Below, piece by piece: positions 51,765 through 64,000 of a stretch of DNA of 64,000 nt. The position numbers and the translations under genes are program-made. The notes under the pieces were generated by a model, which was not told where the DNA came from, searched no databases, and saw only the letters and a list, made by a program, of their open reading frames with translations. Source of the stretch: Brugia malayi (Eukaryota > Nematoda > Chromadorea > Rhabditida > Onchocercidae); assembly GCF_000002995.4 (NCBI RefSeq), contig NW_025062475.1, forward strand, positions 7,816,187 through 7,880,186. The letters are read 5' to 3'. Numbering within the stretch: the first letter of the stretch is position 1; each line of letters starts with the position of its first letter.

Positions 51765-54700
51765 ATGTCTGGGGAACCTCTTCTCGATTTGGACGAACAT
51801 TACGAAGAGCCCTTGCCTCCACACGATGAAGAAGATAGTCAGATAGGAAGCAGCGATATAAGCGTGCCTGTGAATGGTGATAGTGAGCACAACGTTAAAT
51901 CTGATGTGACAACCACGCAGGTCCTTTTCCTTACAGTTTCTACAATGCTTTTTTAGGTTTCGCTTTCAAGCAAGCTTAAGATGTTTTTTAATAAGTTTTT
52001 TAGAACATTGGTTTTGTATTTATTGATTAAATGAAGGGATTAAGATTGTGGAAGAGGCAGAATTATTGGGTGATGATGACGACAGTGATGACGAAGAAGT
52101 GGTTGTCACTATTGGACAAATTAAGCAAAACGTTCCATTTCCTACTGCGGTAAATCGTTAAACATTTTTTAATGAAGAGTGGAATTGAAGTAAAAGATTA
52201 GCGTTGGAAGAAAAATGAACGAACACTTTAATTAGTATTATAATACAACTGCTCTCTGTATGAACTATGTTGGAACATAGGGTAGTAAATTCAGAAAGCA
52301 GCCGGAAGTAGTGTTGGTAAACTTGATATCGATGGAACTCCAACAATCAATGGAGAACCAATATATGACTTAGACTTGGCACAGATGGAGGAGAGACCTT
52401 GGCGAAAACCTGGTGCTGACATTACGGATTACTTCAATTACGGATTCTGTGAAGGTTGAGCTTTGGAAATATTTTTCAGTCAGATGTAAAGTACATTTTT
52501 ATAAAAAAGCAGTGAATGCAGTTTGCAGAGACGTGGAATATGTATTGCGAGAGACAAAGGAAATTAAGATCTGAATATGGTACACAAGCAGCTGTTAACA
52601 AGGCCCTTTTCTCGAGCATCACTCTTGTTCCTCCAATTTCACAAAATACTACTTTAACAGGTTTTGAAAGCGCCTTTTGATGATATTGCTTATCTTTTTG
52701 CCCATTAATTAGGACGAGTACTAATTAATTAATTAACTTTTTTTGGTATATAAAGGAGATTTACAGAAACATAACTTTTTTTTGGTATAATATAATTGTT
52801 TTTGTTTAGGTGGTCGGCAGTTGCAAACAATTCCGATTCTGGGACAGGAAAAATCATCAATGGATCTCAGCGGTTTCAAATTGGAAGCAGTGAGTTTAAA
52901 GATCTTTTTGGAATAAACCAAATTATAAAACGAAATATGTCAGAGTATATTTAAATCTCGTATATTTAGAATCAGCAGCCCATAATGCGCACTATATTAA
53001 CTGGTACAGCACCTAGAACAGTTGGTTCTGGTGGAACTTCCGGAACATCTTTGTCTGTTTCTGTAAGTTTTTTTATAAATATTCAAAAAGAATAAATTTT
53101 CTATATAATTAACTGGTAAGCAGAAATAATGTAAATAATGCTTTGGTTTTTAATTTTGTTGTCAATCTGACAGATTAAGAGCACTTGCTCTATCTGTTCT
53201 GCAAATAAATGGGGTGGTCCCCATTTATTTCCTTATTAATTGTTTTATAGATACTTCCCTTTCCATTATTAATTGTTTCATAGATAAATTCCTACGATTA
53301 GTCTCCATAATTTCATCGAAACAATATCCATTGTTTCGATGAAACATATTCATTATTTGTTTTTATTTATTCCATTTCTTATAGACAGTTAGTGTTCTGG
53401 ATGGCACTAGCGATGGAGTTGTAGTACCCCTGGCTCCAGATAATTCGGTTTCATCCTTAACAAATGTTACCACATCTGGAACTCCCGACTTTACTAAAGC
53501 TCCACCGGATTTCTCTAAACCACCACCGGTTATTGATATCACAAATACTGCTAATAAAAGGTTAATTCCTAACTCTTCTATTATGATGCTTTTAGTTTAT
53601 TTCCATCTCGCATTTTATTCCTAATATGCTTTATTTTCAGTAACGTGCCGATACCAACAGTCTCAGCTCTTTCCAAGATATCGGTCCCGGCTAATGATGG
53701 TCCACCAGGAGTGGATGAACCAGCGCCACCTGGTTCCTCTACGCCACCGCCAAGTTTCAGTGATATGAATGCACGACATATTCCAACGGTTGACACTTCC
53801 GTACCACCGCCTGGGTATTCGCTTTATATTATTCTTTTAGAGTTGTTCTTATTTGGTTTTTTACTGTTATCAAAATTCAGAGCTCTTTTACTGAGAGCAA
53901 TATCTACACGTTATCAATTTAGATTTAATCCAATGTTGCCACCACCGGGAATTGGCGCACCACCACCCGTAAGACTTGGATTACCAAATACAAACGTACC
54001 TCCACCAGGTTTCAGCGTACCTCCACCTAACTTTTCACAACCATCACTCAACTTTCCACCGCCACGATTCGGTAACTTTATGTTGTAATATCTTTAGTTT
54101 AAGTTTAAATTTTGAAAGTGGCACAATTAGAATTAAATGTAATGCATTTCTGGCGCTCCAACAACTCCACTTTCGCGACCTCTTCCACTAATGTCTAGAC
54201 CAACTTTCCCACCTCCTGGTCTGGATCGTCGAGAACTCAAAGATGATGACAAAGATCGATCCGATCGTGATCGTTGTCGTGAACGTGAAAGAGATCGTGA
54301 TTCAGGTGACAGGTATGCTTTCCCTTAGTGTTTTTAAGTTCAATTTTGAATAGATTTGTTGAACTAAGTCTGTAATATCTTGCGTTTGTCTAGTTATATA
54401 TTAACAAGTTTCATACTCATGGACTTCCGTGCGGTAGACATTGTCAGATAATTTTTCTTTGTCACTTCCAAATTATTACCCAATTTTCTGAGAAAGTTAT
54501 CTTGCTGAAAGCTTGTTGAAAATTATTACTGAAATTACTTATTTTTTTATAGTGGAGAAGATGATTACAATAGCAGTCGACGAAGGTATCGAAGGCGATC
54601 CAGGTCGTACTCCCCACGGTATGGTTTGTCGCTATATTCTTTTCATTGATATTCTAATTTTCCATAAGCTGCAGGTAAGAAAGAATTTATAACTTTTCAA

Positions 54701-55784
54701 TAATTTTTCAAATGATTGCCAATTACACAAAATGACAACTTGATTATTGACAGGGCTTCAAGACGACATCGCGATGACCGAGATAGGGATCGGGACTCAG
54801 AAAGATATCGAGATAAAGATCGTGACAGAGAATCGCGCTCCAGACGACATCGTTCACGAAGCAGTTCGCCTTATGAAAGTTAGTTTTATATAACTCTTAA
54901 TCCTTTGTGAGTTACTGGGGATGTACATTCGAAAGAATTTTACCTAACTTTGAGCTTCGCAGAGTACATTTGCCTGCCTTTGCTTATCTGCTGTGGCGTT
55001 GTTTGGAATGTTTTGGAGTATTCGCTTAAATTGATGTTTTCATATCATTTGCCGCACACTTAGAGTAACGATGACAAACAATATGTCTTTTTGAGACTTG
55101 TGATTTATGAAGCTCTCTACTTATCCTTTGTTATTCACTCCGAAGTATATTTATTTGAAATATCATTGATTCGGTTTTACATTAGGTTCACGCAATTCAC
55201 GGAGAAAAGAAGATCGCGATAAAGATAAAGAGAAACGAAGAAATAAGAAAGATGAGTCGGGAATTCGGGCAAAGGAAGAACTTACAGAAGAAAAAGATGA
55301 CGATAAAAGAGAAGGAAGTGAAAGGAAAAAAGATGATTCGGAGAGGAGTGATCGGGACAAAGATAAAGGCAAGGATAGGGATAGGAAAAGAAGGTTTATT
55401 TTGTGTTTCTTAATTTTTCGAGGATTTAGAATATAGAGTTGACTAAGTATGGGAGATTTTATTTATTTCATTGCTACGCTTCATCAAGCATTAATTGACA
55501 ATGACATTGAAGCATAAAGAAGGCACTATTTCTTTGTTCTCTATTACAAGGAAGAAAATAATGTATCATATGCCTTGCTTAGTCTCTTAGTTTGGTCCCA
55601 ATTTTTGTATAATCTTTGGACCCTGCTCTTCCCAAAACAAATTGTTGCTATTTATTCATTTTTTGAATGTATTTGTTTGACGTAGTATAAAAATATCTTT
55701 TCTAGGCGTCACCGAAGTGATGATAGCCCAGACAAACGTGAGAAAGAGAAGAAAACGAAAGTCAAGGAGGATCCATCGGCGTAG
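51765..55784 (+). CDS. FIP1L1: FIP1 pre-mRNA 3'-end processing factor
   Basis: Fourteen exons: 51765-51920, 52045-52149, 52295-52454, 52529-52660, 52810-52889, 52970-53062, 53385-53560, 53641-53814, 53923-54071, 54153-54312, 54553-54618, 54754-54878, 55186-55393, 55706-55784; about 620 aa (human 594). In order it has an acidic N-terminus (LLGDDDDSDDEEVVVTIGQI), the Fip1 motif WRKPGADITDYFNYGF then ETWNMYCERQRKLR, a Pro-rich middle (PPPGIGAPPP, PPPGFSVPPP), and a C-terminal Arg/Asp/Ser region (SRRYRRRSRSYSPR-like, DRDRDSERYRDKDRDRES) ending KVKEDPSA. FIP1 links poly(A) polymerase to CPSF and binds U-rich RNA in the nucleus. The exon 9 to exon 10 junction (54072-54152) keeps phase only if a TG acceptor is used; every other junction is canonical. 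Intron 6 carries two hairpin-forming repeats. Confidence 0.95.
53203..53344. repeat. two adjacent hairpins in FIP1 intron 6
   Basis: The first hairpin pairs 53203-53214 (AAATAAATGGGG) with 53219-53230. The second pairs 53311-53325 (TTTCATCGAAACAAT) with 53330-53344. Each has a 4-nt loop. Between them a segment TATTAATTGTTT-TATAGATA is repeated with one mismatch. The region may be a small structured or foldback element. Confidence 0.85.
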
Positions 55785-57537
55785 TCCATCCACGGAATGT
55801 TTTTTGTTCAATTATAATTGATTGTATAATTGCCGTCCTGATGTGACCTGAATTATGTCTGTCCATGGTTTTCAAAATTAAGGAATGTATTAAAAAATTT
55901 TAACTTTTGGATTCTTAACATGTGGCATAATTGATTTTGCTTTCAAGGGGAGTCATGATTTAAAACAAGAAATTGAGCCGACAAAGCCTTCATATATGGA
56001 CAATAATTATATAGCGATTTTGAAGTTTCGGCCTCTCTACATTCAAATAATATGTTAGTCCAATAATTCGGTTAAATAAATATCAGGTGAACTGGGGTTT
56101 TACAGTAGCACAATTATAAAGTAGGGGGAGGCGGTCACAAGGAAGCGGATCATACGACGATTAGATCGTATCTTGTAGTCCGATATAAGTGAGCGTTAAA
56201 ATGTAGTATGCTTCTGGAGGAATGTATCGAAGAAGTGCAAAGTTGCTTGTGAAGTCAGCTACTACTATTTTTTGAAATAGTCATAATTTTTCACAGCAGT
56301 CTCTCGAAACATCTTTTTACAGCTAAAATGTACTGCCACCAGCTATGAAGGAGGTAAGATATAAATGCTCCAGTTTGTTGGTTCAGTAATTTCAGGTAAT
56401 TGAATTGGCGCGCTCTTGAATTATAATTCAGGGAGATATCAAGGAATTAGTTGACGAAGATAGCTGTATAGAAACATCAGGAAGAATACAACTGACCCAT
56501 CATTATGTTCATAAATGTGCCAAACGGGTTATGATTGTTACAGCGAAAAAGTGGAAACAGAAATACACAACAGCTACATAAAAGAACAGATGGAAGAACT
56601 GCATTATTCTAGATGAGGTTGGTACCAAAGAAGCAAGCTTTCCAAAATTATTTTAAAGATGTACAACAAATGTAGTTGAGAAAGTAAATGGAACTATGCC
56701 AGCTAATTTAACATTTATCCCAGCGAGCGAATACGAAGTGCTGCTTTATTTTGACAGTTTCCCTTACAAGTCAGAAGTCCCCGAGCTGCTTGAGTCCAGA
56801 CTATTTCCACTTCAAATTCTCATTAAAGATGAGCATTTCATTTGATAAGGTGACATTATTCCTATTAGTTTTTGAGTGTTATCGCTCGTGGGAAAAAAGC
56901 ATTAGTATTATTCTAAATGATTAAAATCTAAAGAGCACAAAATGTCTCCTATCATATGATTACGATGTTATTAGTTACCATAACGAAATGTGCAACTATA
57001 GACAATACTGCTTTACTGAGTGATGAAAGTGCATGCGGTACTCTGTCTATTCAAGGTGAATCATTTGAGTAAATCCTTTTGATAATGACTAATCGGGTTT
57101 GATGTTGTGTAAACATTGTGTACATATGAATTCCACAACGAACTAATTTTGAAGCAAAATACAGATACCTGAGAAGATAAAGTTCATGAAAAGACACTTA
57201 GAAAGTGTAGCACAACATCAACTCTGTTACCAGGATAAAAAGGAATGGTGCTAAGGGAGCTAATCGCTATAGAACAATATCAAAACTAGGAAGAATAATT
57301 AACTGTAATAGACCATCATCCGAATACATGTCTGAATACAAGCATGAATCATACAAGATATAAACAGAAAGAAGAGAAGAAGCAATGGAGCCAGCCAAAA
57401 ATAACTAAAACGAGTGAGTGCTAGAATGCTTAAGTACAGTATTTTCTATGCAAATGGAAGATGGGATAGTACTGTTCTGTTGGATCAAGCCTGATAGTAA
57501 TACCTGATAAGGCAAGTCTACACAACCCTTCCGAGGT
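55785..57537. other. intergenic between convergent FIP1 and MEIOC-like gene
   Basis: About 1.75 kb. It includes the degenerate mariner-like fragment at 56430-56850 (separate entry). Otherwise AT-rich with no supported gene. Confidence 0.5.
56430..56850 (+). pseudogene. degenerate mariner-like transposase fragment
   Basis: Translation from about 56435 gives DIKELVDEDSCIETSGRIQL, where ELVDEDSC resembles the LLDEDSC stretch in the helix-turn-helix linker of Mos1-type mariner transposases (recalled, not searched). The frame breaks with a stop at 56579-56581. A later segment (about 56740-56846, LFFDSFPYKSEVPELLESRL) loosely resembles the SPDL-containing region before the last catalytic Asp. No terminal inverted repeats or TA target duplication were identified. 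It is clearly not functional. Confidence 0.35.
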
Positions 57538-60699
<3,162 letters not shown>

Positions 60700-60859
60700 G
60701 ACACTCGTCTTCACGAATAACTGCTGAACTGATGTGCCTTAGATGATACTCCTTTCCAGGCAACACTGAGTTCCCTTTTCTCTTTTCGAGATTTCTAAAT
60801 GGCTTGTGGTGAAAATAACGTATTACAAATGTGCTAACGAAGGCCAACAAAGCATACGA

Positions 60860-61116
60860 ATGAACCGCCCAAGGACCTTTTGAGCTTTGAGCTCAGCACA
60901 GGTCCTAAGGTGTGCAGGAAGAGGAAGTGGATTGTTGGATCGTCGTGTTTCTTTATGCTCGTCGCACATAATGAGCTGTGAGACGATAGCAACAATTTCC
61001 TGTCTTGTTGATTCTGCTGCTACGAGCGGTATTATGGTGTGATAGGAATATGGTATGTTATGGTACAGGGTAGTACAGAGAGGGGCATGACCCATGTCCG
61101 TCCCTGGCTGGCACAA
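60860..61116 (-). other. candidate upstream exon of MEIOC-like gene
   Basis: A 97-codon frame (61116-60823) contains a protein-like stretch, TRQEIVAIVSQLIMCDEHKE followed by PLPLPAHLRTCAELKAQK, then a possible GT donor (AAAAG then gtcctt) in phase 0. That phase would join the CAG-led reading before the MEIOC exon at 60699. A CGTAG acceptor precedes it. I cannot match it to a known protein. It may be a real 5' exon or a separate short gene. Confidence 0.4.
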
Positions 61117-64000
61117 TATCGGTCATTACGGTCACTTATCCTTTTTTCTTACATAAATTCCCTCTCCCCAAGACAAAATAACTCCTTATTACCACTTTCG
61201 TTACTATTATTATTATTACATCTTGTACTATGATTATCAGCCAGAAATGCGAGCAGAGTATCCTCTCTTTAGTCAGTGATTGCTAATCCCCTATAAAAAA
61301 AACCATCCAAAAACTTCAGTAAAATTGTCACTGCTCGGAGATGAAAACAGCTGTTGTTTCTGAGACAATAATGACATAAATAGTGCTATGGGGTTTCCTA
61401 CGCTTCTTAGCATATACTGCTTGTTAACTGTTTAACCGATCGGTGACATGAATAGTAAAAATATATAGTAAGCATTTATCAATTATTTCAAATTTTCACT
61501 GATAAATTGATAAAACAGATATAACCATAAATGTGAAGATCAATGGCAGCCCAAAATTGCCCTTTATAAAATTAAAAAATGGTAATCGATATCCAGTTCG
61601 AGTAGTATATTTTCTTACTGAAGAGATGATAAAATCGAAGAGTATAAAAAAAAAAAAAAAAAGGGATCTTCGAATTCATCTGAAAGGAAGTTGAGAGCAA
61701 TTAAAAAAACAAAAACATTCCATTTCAATTTTAACCTTCTAATCTTATTACTTCACTTTAAAGAACAATCATTAGACATATGACCTTGGTCTACTTACGA
61801 AGCCAATAATTTGAAGCATATTCTAGATAAGCAATATCAGGTGCAGTAGAAACAGTTATTATTCTAGAAACAGAGGATTATCCACTCGATAACGTCTAGT
61901 TTACAACATTGACTGCAGCATGAACCAGATCTGAGATATTTCAGAAAGACTTAAGGAATAAAAGTGGTAGCTGAATATCTCTTTGTAAAACCTTTTCAGA
62001 AGATCGCAAAAAAGTTTCTAATCTCCTTGTTTAGAGTTTGAGAATAGCTATTTACTTTTCTCTCTATGCAGGCATCAATCGCAATAGACCAAGCTAGACT
62101 ATTTCCCTACTATCAATCTAATAGTTGTAGATACATGATCGAAGCTTCACGATGATTTATGCATACCTTATCACTTACTTTTAAGCAATGAATCAATTGG
62201 GATATGCTCGAAGATCAAATAAAGCATAAGATGGAGCACAAATACTAACAATCAGATTGGAAACAACAAATATGAAGCGCTGAATATCCTCAAGTTTGGG
62301 TCAAGCTTTCATCGGTAAAAGCACATTTTGCAGTAAAAAAGCTATATTTATAATAATTAAATGGCTATATTTGCTGCTGCATTTTGGGCATGATTGTATA
62401 TAAAATTTCACTTGCTTTTTTTGCAGAAGCCATAAAAGAAGTTAAGGATAACAAGAAATGATAAAAGTCTAGTGCAATTTCACTTATCGACAGTTCAAAT
62501 ACTTCTGCAGTCTACGACAAAAATGTTGTGTAAATAAAGTCAATGATATATAATGAAATATTTTTTACGGCCAAAAAATGCTTTCATCATTTGCTACTAA
62601 CAACAACTATAATTGGTGAATATCAGCTTTGTTAAAAGCAAGCTCGAGATTGTTTATTAATTTTTATGTAAGTCGAACTCAGGAAAGTAAATTAGTGGGA
62701 GAGTGAGGTTTACGAACATCAAGAATAGAATTAAGGATAGAATATACCATACTACTAAAATTAAATGATCCAGCAGAATAGTATCATAGTTAAGTAGTAA
62801 TTTAGTGACTTTTACATTCGACGTATGTTGACCATTTGACAGATGACCACTTCATGCCGAAACACTTTTCAATAATTCTAAGAGACGGAAAGAAAGCGAA
62901 AGTTTTGTTCAACGATAGCAATGCAGACTGATAGGTAAAAAAAAAAAAAAAAAAAAAACAAGAAAAGTTGAACGTCATAACATCGTTGAGGAAATGATGG
63001 AGAAATGAACCAGAAATATGTTTCCCATCCAATACACCGAATGCTGATCTATCTGCATGTAACTGAGACAATTTTTGTATAAAATCAATTTCAAATACTT
63101 TTCATTACTTTCGAAAATACGAAAGTTCGTATTAAGATCATGACAATAACCTAACTGACTCGAAGACGACGTGTATGAGAAACTCACAATTTTGAGTGAA
63201 CATATTTAACTTAATTAAATAAACTATCACAAAATTGCTTGTTGTTAACCAATCATCATCTTCAGAGCCCAAAAAGTGCCGAAATATTGTCATTCATTTC
63301 TTTTCCAGTTTTCTTCAGTCTCATTTTTGCTAGCAAATTAATATCATTTGTTGGAAGCATATCACTTCCGAAAAAACATGTAATATATGAGAGAAGCAAG
63401 GAAATACAGCCGGTAGGGACATGCATCGCTGTTGACACACAGTATTGGACACCGCCGTGCTTGAAGTGTCCCTTTTGATCGGATGATTGTTGCAGGAAAG
63501 ACAGCACGATGTACATTGTGCTGAACCATGACCTTCAACAAAACAAAACACTCTGCATTCTATATTCAATTCATGCAATTTCAAGGCTATCAGCATCTAA
63601 AGCTTCATGAAGAAATAGATAATAGTTAACCTCCAAAACATCAAAAGAAATTAGGGAAGGTAAGTATTGATGACCTATAGTCTTGCGTTTAAACTTTATG
63701 GAGTATCCACTGAGCATTCTATACTGCGAGAAAAAAGAAACAGTAATCCACATGAAACTATTTACCAATTGGAATGTTAATTGATATCTTTACCGGGTTC
63801 ACCGATCTTTATTTATTCCAACTTAACAGATATAAATGAATGCATAATATCACAGAATCTTGCCTGTCCAATAATTTGTTATCAGTGAGAAGGTCATTCC
63901 ACTGGCAACAAAGAAATAAGCATGAGAGTCAGCTTGAATATTATATTACAGTGATGTAATCCAAGTTACGTGATGATGAAATCGATTGGAGGAAATGTTA
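61117..64000. other. right-end region without a supported gene
   Basis: About 2.9 kb, AT-rich with two long poly-A runs (near 61650 and 62938). On the minus strand, 63768-63262 holds overlapping open frames with splice-like boundaries (for example a CGCAG acceptor near 63727), but no frame gives a recognisable domain. It may include the 5' region of the MEIOC-like gene or the edge of another gene. Confidence 0.4.

Noticed and set aside
55163..55372. Minus-strand Ser/Leu-rich frame
   Set aside because: It is the antisense shadow of the charged repeat region in FIP1 exon 13.

Overview
This window looks like nuclear DNA of a parasitic nematode, most likely a filarial worm (inference). It is AT-rich. 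Genes are split into many short exons by GT-AG introns, most of them under 1 kb. The encoded proteins are ordinary animal housekeeping and signalling proteins, several with closer matches to vertebrate than to rapidly evolving families. The one tRNA has the features of a eukaryotic initiator tRNA. I see no rRNA, CRISPR array, prophage or bacterial operon. Exon coordinates were worked out by hand from splice sites, phase continuity and remembered human homologues. No search was run.

Layout, left to right. A multi-EGF single-pass membrane protein (+, to 3905; its 5' end is unresolved or lies outside the window) is followed by an initiator tRNA-Met (-, 4124-4195). A ZNRD2 zinc-ribbon protein (-, 4509-6285) lies head-to-head with a 24-exon FANCI orthologue (+, 6925-15867). 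FANCI converges on the 27-exon CORVET subunit VPS8 (-, 17435-26531). About 940 bp separates the VPS8 start from a TGF-beta/activin-class type I receptor kinase (+, 27474-31854), which converges on an ELOVL6-like fatty-acid elongase (-, 32822-34594). Then come a short cytospin/SPECC1L-like coiled-coil plus CH protein (-, 36652-39283) and a small ZMYND11/BRA-type MYND protein (-, 40225-41477). Next is a co-directional block on the + strand: cyclin Y (42475-45053), PITHD1 (45767-46917), the ESCRT-II subunit VPS36 (48152-50850) and the polyadenylation factor FIP1 (51765-55784). A degenerate mariner-like fragment (about 56430-56850) precedes a MEIOC-like meiotic coiled-coil gene (-, 57538-60699, perhaps to about 61100). 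The last 3 kb holds no gene I can support.

Functional themes. Two endosomal tethering/sorting subunits (VPS8 and VPS36) and one PI-linked small protein (PITHD1) are present. A type I TGF-beta receptor sits 8 kb from a BRA-type MYND protein; in C. elegans BRA-1 is known to act on the type I receptor DAF-1. FANCI (DNA crosslink repair) and MEIOC (meiotic prophase in vertebrates) are both absent from or little studied in most nematode work.

Features that stand out are at least four GC-AG introns with two recurring donor contexts, a 21-nt microexon, a tryptophan-rich open frame inside a VPS8 intron, a relic copy of the elongase first exon, an exon junction in FIP1 that fits only a TG acceptor, and several near-perfect inverted repeats.
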